From assembly GCA_963740835.1 (NCBI GenBank), contig CAVUFH010000001.1:186001-250000 (forward strand): DNA of 64,000 bases, given 5' to 3'. Made by a program: the position numbers and the translations under genes. Source of the stretch: CAVUFH01 sp963740835 (GTDB taxonomy: Bacteria; Actinomycetota; Acidimicrobiia; IMCC26256; PALSA-610). This document shows, piece after piece, positions 15,755 through 23,487 of this stretch; position 1 is the stretch's first letter; each line of letters starts with the position of its first letter. The notes beneath the pieces were generated by a model, which was given only the letters and a program-made list of their open reading frames with translations, made no database searches and was not told where the DNA came from.

Positions 15755-18418
15755 TCAGGGCGCGATCGCGAACGCGCGGCCGACGTCGAAGCCCCAGTAG
15801 CGCGTCGTCGGCACCGCGGGTGCCCCGCCGAACGCCGAGACGCCGCCGTAGCCGTCGAACACATAGCCGGCGGTGCCCGCGCCCTTGATCAGCGCAACGC
15901 TGCGTGCGATGTCCCAGCCGGGCCAGTAGATGGTCGAGCTCGGGTTCGGTGCGCCACCGAACGGGTGCAGACCGCCCCAACCGTCGAGCACATAGCCGCC
16001 CGGGCCATCGGGATCGAGCGCGAAGCCGTGCGCGATGTCCCAGCCGTAGAAGTAGCCCTCCACCGGAACGCTCGGTGCCGAACCGAAGGGATGCACACCG
16101 CCCCAACCGTCGAGCACGTAGCCCGCGGGCGCCGCCTTGGTGGACGAGGGGAGCAGCACCACACCGCGGGCGATGTCCCAACCGGCCCAGTACCCCGCGC
16201 TGGCGGGCGCCGCACCACCGACCGGGTGCAGACCGCCGAAGCCGTCGAGCACGTAACCGGAGTTCGATCCGTCGGTGTTCATGGCGAACCCGCGCACGAT
16301 GTCCCAGCCCGAGAACGTGCCCGAAATCGAGACGGCGGGCGCGGTCCCGAACTCGTGCACGCCACCGAAGCCGTCCGCGATCCACCCGCCGCCGGGGACC
16401 ACCGCCATCCCGCGCGCCTGCGCGGGCAGGCCCGGTCCGGCCACGGGCGGGCTCGCGATCGCGGCGGTGTCCCCGTTGTACGCGGCGGCGTACGCCGAGC
16501 GGAACGGTTGCCCCGCGGTCGCGCCGCTGTTGATCGCGGTCGCGGCCGGCGCCGCCCAGGCGCCGACATTGCCCGCGCGATCGCGCGCGCGGACGCGCAC
16601 GGAATAGGTGTGGCCAGGCAACCCGTAGAGCGCCGAGCTACCGGTGGCGGTGTTGCCCGACCCGCCGGTCGGTGCCGCGCCGGAGATCCATCGCGTCCAG
16701 GCACCCGCGCCGTCTTGCACGTCGACGTCGAACGAGCGCACGCCGGTGGTCTCCTCGCCCGCGGTCTGGCCGTCGGTGGCCGTCCAGGCCACCGTGACCT
16801 TCGTCGACGCCGACGGGTTCGGGACCGACGAGAACGATGCTGTCGGGGCAGTCAGGTCGATCGCGCCGCCGGTGCGCCGCTGGTTCTGCTTGAACGTCGG
16901 CCAGTCGAAGCGGCCCTGCGGCACGCCCGCGATCTTCCACGCCATGAGGCGATCACGGTCGCCGGTGTCGCGCTGGCCGTTCCCGTTTGCGTCGTAGAGC
17001 GCGTGCACTGTGATCCACGTGTCGGACCCGACCCGGGAGACGGTGGGCGCGGCCGCCGGTGCGAACGTGCGGATCTGGCAGCAGGGATCGATGTTGTGGT
17101 CCTCGGCCTCGATCGCTCCGGTGTTGCCGTTGAAGACGCGCAGCTTGTTCCCGACGAACGACACGACATCCTGCTGGCCGTCGCCGTTGACATCGGCGAT
17201 CGCCGCCGACCCGTGGTGCTGCTCGAAGTGCGGGCACTGGCCGGTCCAGTCGTCACAACTCGTCCACCGCTTGCTGCCGTCCGGATTGAGCACCGCGGTG
17301 TACCCGTCACCCGTGACGATCGCGGTGTAGAGCCGCGCATCGCCGTTGACGAGGTTGCCGAGCGCGGGTGACGCCATCACCAGCGACCCCACGTTGATGC
17401 CCGGCGCGCCACCGCTCGACCAGCCCGGCAGCGAATAGCCGCCGTTGTTCAAGGCGTACACATGGTGTCCGTCGTCGGGGAAGTTCAAGCCCGTCCCGAA
17501 CACGATGTCGGGCGCGCCGTTCGCATCGAGATCGCCGACCGCGGGCGAGGACCACACGACTTGGCGCGGGATGGACTTCGGGAAGCCGGGGTAGTTCGAG
17601 GCGTCGGTGCGCAGCACCCAGAGCAGGCCGCCCCAGGGATAGGGCGCGCCGGGGTAGTTGTCCATATCGCCGCCGAAGATGATCTCGGGCCGGCCGTCGC
17701 CATCGAGGTCGCGCAACGCCGGGCTCGACCACAGCGAGTCATACATGAACCGCGGGAAACCGGGGAGCAGCGATCCGTTGAGGTGCCACGCGAACACGCC
17801 GTGGTTCCAGGTGGTCGCGACGATCTCCGGGCTGCCGTCGCCGTCGAGGTCGCCGACTGCGGGAGTCGAGAACACACCCGGCCCGCGTGCGAACACCGTC
17901 GTGTTCTGCGCGAAGAACGGCTGACCGGAGAGACCGCCGGCACTCCCGCGGTACGCGAGCACCCAACCGGTACCGGTGTTCGCGGTGACGAGATCGGTGT
18001 AGCCGTCGCCGTCGAGGTCGGTGAGCACCGGCGTCGCTTGTACCGGTGCAGCACCCGTGAAGATGCACGCGGGCGCCTGCGTGAGATCACCGAGGTCGTA
18101 GATGTACACGCAGCCGTTCAGCGCGCCGACGGCAACTTGCGTGCCGCCCGTGCCGAGCAGGTTGCTGCCGACGGCTGACCCCGAGAAGACCTCGCTCGTC
18201 GCCGGAGGCGGCGGGAAGCTCATCGGCGACGACGAACCCGACACTGGCGTGAGCGTGATGCCACCGACCGCCGCGAGCCGGACCTCGGTGCGGCTCGAGG
18301 CGGGCGCGTCGCCCGCCGAGGAGACCACGAGGGCGACACTCAGGATCAGCAGGAACAGCACCCGCGGCGACCACGCGCGCGGCCTCGCAGCGTGCATCGT
18401 TCGCGTGCTCGTCGTCAT
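15755..18418 (-). CDS. Secreted FG-GAP/VCBS repeat protein with five C-terminal tandem repeats
   Basis: 887 residues. The N-terminus has a basic stretch then VLFLLILSVALVVSSAGDAPA, a Sec-type signal peptide. Residues of about 90-500 hold repeated Ca-binding FG-GAP blades, for example VLTDLDGDGYTDLVTANTGT, VGDLDGDGSPEIVATT and LRDLDGDGRPEIIFGGDMDN, consistent with a beta-propeller. A fibronectin III-like segment (TVAWTATDGQ ... YSVRVRARDRAGNVGAWA) follows. The last 210 or so residues are five imperfect 40-43 residue repeats of the form GYVLDGWGGVHPFG ... YWxGWDIARGxAL. The protein is probably extracellular or cell-surface and adhesive. The whole gene is on the minus strand and seems complete. 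Confidence 0.92.
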   Translation of the reverse strand: MTTSTRTMHAARPRAWSPRVLFLLILSVALVVSSAGDAPASSRTEVRLAAVGGITLTPVSGSSSPMSFPPPPATSEVFSGSAVGSNLLGTGGTQVAVGALNGCVYIYDLGDLTQAPACIFTGAAPVQATPVLTDLDGDGYTDLVTANTGTGWVLAYRGSAGGLSGQPFFAQNTTVFARGPGVFSTPAVGDLDGDGSPEIVATTWNHGVFAWHLNGSLLPGFPRFMYDSLWSSPALRDLDGDGRPEIIFGGDMDNYPGAPYPWGGLLWVLRTDASNYPGFPKSIPRQVVWSSPAVGDLDANGAPDIVFGTGLNFPDDGHHVYALNNGGYSLPGWSSGGAPGINVGSLVMASPALGNLVNGDARLYTAIVTGDGYTAVLNPDGSKRWTSCDDWTGQCPHFEQHHGSAAIADVNGDGQQDVVSFVGNKLRVFNGNTGAIEAEDHNIDPCCQIRTFAPAAAPTVSRVGSDTWITVHALYDANGNGQRDTGDRDRLMAWKIAGVPQGRFDWPTFKQNQRRTGGAIDLTAPTASFSSVPNPSASTKVTVAWTATDGQTAGEETTGVRSFDVDVQDGAGAWTRWISGAAPTGGSGNTATGSSALYGLPGHTYSVRVRARDRAGNVGAWAAPAATAINSGATAGQPFRSAYAAAYNGDTAAIASPPVAGPGLPAQARGMAVVPGGGWIADGFGGVHEFGTAPAVSISGTFSGWDIVRGFAMNTDGSNSGYVLDGFGGLHPVGGAAPASAGYWAGWDIARGVVLLPSSTKAAPAGYVLDGWGGVHPFGSAPSVPVEGYFYGWDIAHGFALDPDGPGGYVLDGWGGLHPFGGAPNPSSTIYWPGWDIARSVALIKGAGTAGYVFDGYGGVSAFGGAPAVPTTRYWGFDVGRAFAIAP

Positions 18419-18594
18419 GTCGGTCGTCCCGCGATGCCCGGGGCGTCCTGCCCCGGCCTGGTGCTGTCATCGGCATCTTGACCGCTGGGCCTGAGGCGCG
18501 TGGTGACGCCGCCTCACAACGAATTCTCAGCGTCGGCGGGTTGCATGGGAAGCGACAGGGATTCGGTACTGACCGGGCGGAGAGCGAGGTTCCG

Positions 18595-18882
18595 ATGCGT
18601 GGGATGAAGAGCATGTTGCTGCTGCGGGTGGCCCTGCTGGTACTGGCGGGGCTACTCGCCGCCTTCCTGATCGCGCGCGGCACGGTCGTCATCGGCGTGC
18701 TCGTCGGTGCGATGGCGGTCCTCCGAGCGCTGATGCTGGCGACCATGTACCGCCGCCGCCGAGCATTCGCGAGACGGTTCCCGAACGCGCGCGAGCGATT
18801 CTTCAGTCAGATGGCCTCTTCGCGTCCGCGCAGTGCATTCCGCACCGACCCGGGCACGCGGAGCCCGTCGTCGCCCTCGTAG
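18595..18882 (+). CDS. Putative small membrane protein
   Basis: 95 residues from ATG 18595, or ATG 18604. The sequence MLLLRVALLVLAGLLAAFLI and GTVVIGVLVGAMAVLRALML predicts two membrane helices followed by a basic tail, MYRRRRAFARRFPNARERFF. Upstream GAGCGAGG is a moderate ribosome-binding site. The last 75 bases overlap the small minus-strand gene at 18807-18953, and the tail there is low-complexity, so the true end may be affected by an error. I do not recognise a family. Confidence 0.5.
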   Translation: MRGMKSMLLLRVALLVLAGLLAAFLIARGTVVIGVLVGAMAVLRALMLATMYRRRRAFARRFPNARERFFSQMASSRPRSAFRTDPGTRSPSSPS

Positions 18883-18953
18883 TACTCCTGCAGTTCGGCG
18901 ATGTCGCGCGGCAGCGGCTCCGGCAACGGTGCGTACCGTCCGGCCGAAGTCAT
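18807..18953 (-). CDS. Hypothetical 48-residue acidic protein
   Basis: From ATG 18953 the frame gives PLPEPLPRDIAELQEYYEG followed by DDGLRVPGSVRNALRGREEA and a TGA. It has GC-rich third positions and a natural amino-acid mix, unlike a shadow frame. No strong Shine-Dalgarno is visible. Its 3' end overlaps the convergent small membrane protein. No family is recognised; it could be a short regulator or one half of a small gene pair. Confidence 0.45.
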   Translation of the reverse strand: MTSAGRYAPLPEPLPRDIAELQEYYEGDDGLRVPGSVRNALRGREEAI

Positions 18954-19001
18954 GACGCCCCGGCTGCGCGTAGAACTCGAGGGTGGACAAGTCGTTCCGC
19001 A

Positions 19002-19502
19002 CTACGGCGCGACGCGACTGGACGACGGCGCATCCCGCTCGTCGCGTGCCGTGCGCCACGCGGCCTCGACGGCGGCCGCGATCGCCGGCATCGCCTCGCG
19101 GAGTGCCTCTGCGTCACGCTCGAGCGCGGCATCGCCCCTGACCGCGATGCCAGATCGTTGGAGCACTGCACCCAGATCGCCGAACTGGGCGGCCAACCAC
19201 CGCGTCGGGTCGCGCTTGATCTCCGGCTTCCAGTGGCGGTCGCACGGTTCGATCCCGTCGAAGTACGGGTGGAAGTGCGCGCTCTGGAGATTTCCCGGCG
19301 GGGCGTTCGTCTGGTCGAAGAGATCGGCGCGGAACACCGGCCGGTCGACGATCACCCGCTCGGCCGCGTAGCGAGAGCCACGTGCCGGTTCGTCGGCGAG
19401 CATCCGGACCTCGACGCGCGCGCCGCGCTCGGGCGGGTCCATCGGCTCGTGCCACGGGCCGACGAGAACCGCGATCTTCTCGAACACGAATGCCTGCCGC
19501 AT
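19002..19502 (-). CDS. Conserved-looking hypothetical protein (166 aa)
   Basis: ATG 19502 follows a GGGGG Shine-Dalgarno. The product begins MRQAFVFEKIAVLVGPWHEP and later contains FRADLFDQTNAPPGNLQSAH and HFHPYFDGIEPCDRHWKPEI, a His/Asp/Cys-rich segment that could bind metal. The C-terminal third is helical. There is no signal peptide or membrane segment. I do not recognise the family; the codon pattern and the well-placed ribosome-binding site support a real gene. Confidence 0.75.
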   Translation of the reverse strand: MRQAFVFEKIAVLVGPWHEPMDPPERGARVEVRMLADEPARGSRYAAERVIVDRPVFRADLFDQTNAPPGNLQSAHFHPYFDGIEPCDRHWKPEIKRDPTRWLAAQFGDLGAVLQRSGIAVRGDAALERDAEALREAMPAIAAAVEAAWRTARDERDAPSSSRVAP

Positions 19503-19566
19503 GCCGGCACCCCCTTCGTCGAGCGCAACGCTACGCCGGACGCACCGGCACTCGTCCGCCGTTTCG

Positions 19567-20022
19567 TCAGACGAGCCACTCCCCCGCGCGCATGAGCTCT
19601 CGGCCTTCGAGCTCGTTCGCCTCCCGCCACGCCTGCACCCGTTGCGGCCGGATGCGGAAGTAGCTGTAGGACTCTGCGAGCTCGCGGGGATCGAACCCAC
19701 TCTTCGTCGCGAACACGTCGCCGAAGTCTGCTGTCAGCTCACTCCGTTCGACCACGTCGACCGTCCCCTCGATGAGCACGACGTCGCGCGTCGGCCCGAC
19801 GCCGACGCGAACCTTGCCAGTCGCCTGCAGGTTGCGGCTGGTCGTGCTCGCCGTCGGCGTCGCGATCACCAGCACCCGGCCATCCCACCAGAACGACAGT
19901 GGCACCAGATACGGGGTGCCACCGCCTTCATTCGCCGTCGCGATCCACGCGTCGACATCACGCTCGAGCCGATCGAGCGTGTCCTGCTTACGTTGGGCCG
20001 CACTCCGCGCCGAAGCGTTCAC
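19567..20022 (-). CDS. Pyridoxamine 5'-phosphate oxidase family protein (FMN/F420 split barrel)
   Basis: 151 residues with DAWIATANEGGGTPYLVPLS, FWWDGRVLVIATPTASTTSR and RNLQATGKVRVGVGPTRDVV, the strand pattern of small PNPOx-like split-barrel proteins. It probably binds FMN or F420 and reduces a small molecule, or stores the cofactor. The C-terminal IRPQRVQAWREANELEGREL is typical of actinobacterial members. The neighbour on the same strand is an SDR, about 80 bases away. Confidence 0.9.
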   Translation of the reverse strand: MNASARSAAQRKQDTLDRLERDVDAWIATANEGGGTPYLVPLSFWWDGRVLVIATPTASTTSRNLQATGKVRVGVGPTRDVVLIEGTVDVVERSELTADFGDVFATKSGFDPRELAESYSYFRIRPQRVQAWREANELEGRELMRAGEWLV

Positions 20023-20103
20023 TCGGTCTCCTGACGATCACGACGCTTGGATGACTACGACCACGTTGCCCCCGGCTTCCTCCGTCATTCGCGCATCGTC
20101 GCG

Positions 20104-20901
20104 CTACGCGCGTTCGAAGGAGTACCCGGGGTCGTGGGCGGTGAGGCCTCCGTCGACGCGCAGCACGGTTCCGGTCACGAACGCGGCCGCGTCGGACGCG
20201 AGGTAGGCGACGGCTTCTGCGATCTCTTCGGGATACCCGAGCCTTCCGACCATGTGGCCCTGCGTGTAACGGCGGAGCCGCTCGCCCATCGGCCCACCGG
20301 CCGCCGCTTGGCTCTCGCGCGGCACGACGACGCCCGGCGCGACGGCGGTGCAGCGGATCCCGCGATCCGAGTAGGCGGTTGCGACGTAGCGGGTCAGCGC
20401 GACGACGCCGGCCTTCGACGTCCCGTAGGCGAGCAAAGTGCGGCTGCCGTAGAACGCGGCTGCAGACGCGGTGTTGACGATGGCGCCACCACCGCGCTCG
20501 AGCATCGCGGGCACGGCGTAACGGCAGCCGAGCATGGGCCCGGTGAGGTTAACGGCCATGACGCGTTCCCACGTTGCCAGGTCCATCGACACGACATCCT
20601 GGTCGTGACGGTTCTGATCCAGCGCCGCCGCGTTGTTGTGCAGCACGTCGAGGCCGCCGAACTCGGCAACGGTGTCGGCGACCATCGCGGCGACGGCGTC
20701 GGGATCGGCGACGTCGACGACCTGGGACCGGGCGCGGCCGCCCGCGGCCTCGACCTCCGCAACCACGGCCTGCGCCGCGTCCACGGAGATGTCGGCCACG
20801 GTCACCGCCGCGCCTTCGGACGCGAGCAGCCGTGCAGTCGCGCGACCGATGCCCGAGCCGCCGCCCGTGACGATCGCAACCTTGTCTTCGAATCGTTGCA
20901 T
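20104..20901 (-). CDS. Short-chain dehydrogenase/reductase
   Basis: A 265-residue classical SDR. VAIVTGGGSGIGRATARLLA is the NAD(P) motif, VLHNNAAALD the NNAG variant, and TASAAAFYGSRTLLAYGTSK the catalytic Ser-Tyr-Lys. The C-terminal ASDAAAFVTGTVLRVDGGLT is canonical. Asp in VTVADISVDAA after strand 2 suggests NAD preference. ATG 20901 lies 13 bases downstream of the methyltransferase stop on the same strand, so they are probably co-transcribed. The substrate is unknown. Confidence 0.95.
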   Translation of the reverse strand: MQRFEDKVAIVTGGGSGIGRATARLLASEGAAVTVADISVDAAQAVVAEVEAAGGRARSQVVDVADPDAVAAMVADTVAEFGGLDVLHNNAAALDQNRHDQDVVSMDLATWERVMAVNLTGPMLGCRYAVPAMLERGGGAIVNTASAAAFYGSRTLLAYGTSKAGVVALTRYVATAYSDRGIRCTAVAPGVVVPRESQAAAGGPMGERLRRYTQGHMVGRLGYPEEIAEAVAYLASDAAAFVTGTVLRVDGGLTAHDPGYSFERA

Positions 20902-20914
20902 CAGGAACGGGACG

Positions 20915-21733
20915 CTACGCCGCCTTGACCGCGACCGCCTCCAAGTAGGTGCTCGCGACGCGGAACCGGCCGTTGCGCGCGGTGTTGGAGCGGTACGCGA
21001 TCCGGAGCAGGTCGCGTGCGAACGCGGCTTGTCCGGCCCGGTCGAGTGCGGCGAACGCCTTGTGCGTCGGGCCGTACGAGTTGCGGAACACCTCGAGCCA
21101 GTGCTCCGGTGAGCGATAGCGGAACACGAACTCGCGGCGGTGCATCGTGAGTGATTGCACGCGGCTTCCGAACAGTTCCCGCAAGCGCACGTCGCTGCCC
21201 CATTCGAGTGGCGACCGCACGCCCGCCGGAGGCGGGACGTGCAGGCCCACGATCTTGAACATCTCGCCGACGAAGCTGTCCGGTGTCCAGCTCGCCAGCC
21301 CGATGCGCCCGCCGGGCCGGCACACCCGCAGAAGCTCCGCAATGGCACGATCCTGGTTCGGCGTGAACATCACACCGAACGTCGACAACACGACGTCGAA
21401 GATGCTCCCGGCGAAGGGCAACGCCTCGGCATCGCCCTCACGCACTTCGAGCTGGAAGCCCTCGGCCGCGGCACGTACGCGCGCCCGGTCGAGCAATCCG
21501 CGTACGTAATCGGTCGCGGTGACGGATGCGTCGCGGCGGGCCGCAGCCAACGCGGCGTTGCCGTTGCCGGCGGCGACATCGAGCACCCGTTCACCGGCAC
21601 CGACGTCGACCGCCTCGCACAGCGACTCGCCCGTGATCTGCAGCGTGGTGCCGATGACGGCATAGTCACCGGACGCCCACGCCGCCTGCTGCTTCGTCTT
21701 GATCGCGTCGAAGTCGACGATTGTTGCAGTCAT
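20915..21733 (-). CDS. Class I SAM-dependent methyltransferase
   Basis: 272 residues. ERVLDVAAGNGNAALAAARR is SAM motif I, LEVREGDAEALPFAGSIFDV motifs II/III, and CRPGGRIGLASWTPDSFVGE the UbiE/COQ5-like post-motif region. It methylates a small molecule, possibly a quinone or lipid. ATG 21733 has CGGAGA upstream and is preferred over the extended frame to 21796. The gene is the second of a VOC-methyltransferase-SDR run on the minus strand, a layout consistent with a small biosynthetic or catabolic operon. Confidence 0.92.
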   Translation of the reverse strand: MTATIVDFDAIKTKQQAAWASGDYAVIGTTLQITGESLCEAVDVGAGERVLDVAAGNGNAALAAARRDASVTATDYVRGLLDRARVRAAAEGFQLEVREGDAEALPFAGSIFDVVLSTFGVMFTPNQDRAIAELLRVCRPGGRIGLASWTPDSFVGEMFKIVGLHVPPPAGVRSPLEWGSDVRLRELFGSRVQSLTMHRREFVFRYRSPEHWLEVFRNSYGPTHKAFAALDRAGQAAFARDLLRIAYRSNTARNGRFRVASTYLEAVAVKAA

Positions 21734-21749
21734 TGTGATCGTCTCCGAC

Positions 21750-22148
21750 TCACTGCGGGGGTGCGAAGAACTCGAGCGCGATGCCGTCGGGGTCACGGAA
21801 GCTCAGGCCCGAACCGTACGGCGCGTCCTTGATCCCGCCGTGGTCGATGCCGAGCTCGTCGAGCCGGCGTGCCCACTTCTCGAGCTCCTGGCGGTTCTCG
21901 CAACCGAAGGCGAGGTGGTCGAGCCCGACGCGATATTGGCTGAAGGAATCGGCCGGCGCCGGGGTCTGGTGCTGGTGCAGTCCCAACAGCATGCCGCCAC
22001 CGACGAGGTAGACGGTGTGGTGCATGTCGGGGGTCGTGTCCTCGTCGAGGACCGGGTCCGCGTCGAGGAGGTCCTCGTACCACGGAACGCTGACGGACAG
22101 GTCGCGCACGGTGAGCGCGACGTGGGTGATCGGGGGGAAGGTCGTCAT
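21750..22148 (-). CDS. VOC (glyoxalase/extradiol dioxygenase fold) family protein
   Basis: 132 residues. ITHVALTVRDLSVSVPWYED carries the first metal His, YRVGLDHLAFGCENRQELEK the second, and LSFRDPDGIALEFFAPP the terminal Glu. This matches the two beta-alpha-beta modules of a vicinal oxygen chelate enzyme (lactoylglutathione-lyase-like or dioxygenase). ATG 22148 is preceded by GAGGAAAACC. It is the first gene of the run that continues into the methyltransferase, and is divergent from the AraC regulator, which may control it. Confidence 0.92.
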   Translation of the reverse strand: MTTFPPITHVALTVRDLSVSVPWYEDLLDADPVLDEDTTPDMHHTVYLVGGGMLLGLHQHQTPAPADSFSQYRVGLDHLAFGCENRQELEKWARRLDELGIDHGGIKDAPYGSGLSFRDPDGIALEFFAPPQ

Positions 22149-22306
22149 TGGTTTTCCTCGTATCATGCGCATCCGATCGAGCAGGAACAGTGCATGCCGG
22201 TCGACAGAAGCGGGTGGTTGGTGTCGTGATGAGTGTGCAGCCGAATCCGGGCGGCGAGAATGACCCAGACACCACGACTCTTGACCGAGACGCCACGGAT
22301 CAGCCG

Positions 22307-23300
22307 ATGACGCACGGTCTTACGGAATCCGACGTGCCCGCGGCGTTGCAGCACGCGCTCGAACAGCTCCGTCTCGAGGGTGCGATCTTCTTCCGCTCCG
22401 AATGGACGGAACCGTTCGCGTTCGAGTCCATGCCGAACGCGATCGCCGGCCGCCTCCACCCTGGCGCCGAACGCCTGCTCGATCTTCCACATCGTCGCTC
22501 AAGGTGAGTGCTGGATCGCGGGCGCCGACGGCGAACGTCACTGGGCCGGACCCGGGGACGTCATCGTCGTGCCCTATGGCGATCCGCACGACATCGGCGG
22601 TGAGGGTCCGGCCGACCGCGTCTCCGTGCTCGCGTTGGTCGACCCACCGCCTTGGGACGCGCTGCCCGTCATCCGCCACGGCGGCGGCGGCGAACGCACC
22701 GATCTCGTCTGCGGCTACCTGCACTCCGCCGACCCGTTGTTCGATCCCGCCATGCGCGTGTTCCCGTCCGCGTTCGTCGTGCGCGTGCCGCCCGGTCCGG
22801 CGTCGGGATGGATCCAGGCGAGCATCGCGTACGCGCTCGAAGAAGCACCTCCCGCGCAGGCGGGGTCGAGCGTGATCTCGACCCGGCTCCCCGAGTTGGT
22901 CGTCATCGAAGTCCTCCGGCTGCATCTCGCGTCGGCACCGGCCGCAGATCACGGCTGGCTCGCGGCGCTGCACGACCCGGTCCTCGCGCCCGCGCTCGCG
23001 CTGCTGCATCGGGAGCCCGAACGTCGCTGGACCGTCGCCGAACTCGCGTCCGCCGCGGCCGTCTCGCGCTCCTTGCTCGACGAACGCTTCCGCGAGGTGC
23101 TCGGTCGCTCCCCGATCAAGTACCTCACCGAGTGGCGCATGCATCTCGCCGAGGAGCTCCTCGCAACCACCGAGCTGGGCGTGGTCACAGTCGCGCACCG
23201 CGTCGGCTACGACTCCGAAGAAGCGTTCAGTCGCGCGTTCAAACGCGCGCACGGAGTGTCTCCGAGCCACTGGCGGGCGGCGCGACCCGTCCATACGTGA
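22307..23300 (+). CDS. AraC family regulator with cupin domain, frameshifted
   Basis: From ATG 22307 (ATG 22229 is possible) the frame reads LQHALEQLRLEGAIFFRSEW. It is lost near 22478 after LHPGAERLL. One base later it resumes as IFHIVAQGECWIAGADGERH and runs to TGA 23300. The N-terminal half is the AraC cupin-6 ligand domain (PF12852 type). The C-terminus holds two HTHs, RWTVAELASAAAVSRSLLDE and VAHRVGYDSEEAFSRAFKRA, followed by GVSPSHWR. One extra base explains the break. Divergent placement suggests it regulates the VOC-methyltransferase-SDR genes. Confidence 0.85.
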
Positions 23301-23438
23301 TGTCGAGCCACTCGGCGAACGTCGGGCCGGCGAGGCGCGCATCAGGACCGGGGAGCTGCGCACCCGCATCCCAGAGGGCGTAGTCGGGATCCGACTCGTC
23401 GCGTGCGCCGCGACGGCGATCTTCCGCGTTGTGTTCAT
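23239..23438 (-). pseudogene. Possible small gene after the MMPL transporter, frame broken
   Basis: ATG at 23438 follows an excellent GGAGGGAACA ribosome-binding site, 50 bases beyond the transporter stop. The first ten codons read MNTTRKIAVA. The next frame then gives DESDPDYALWDAGAQLPGPD and GPTFAEWLDITYGRV, ending at TGA 23241-23239. The second part looks like real protein, but no start exists in its own frame, so a one-base shift near 23400 is suspected. It overlaps the 3' end of the AraC gene in the opposite direction. Family unknown. Confidence 0.35.
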
Positions 23439-23487
23439 TGTTCCCTCCAGGTTTGGGTGAACCGGTGTTCGACGTGCGCGCGAATGC

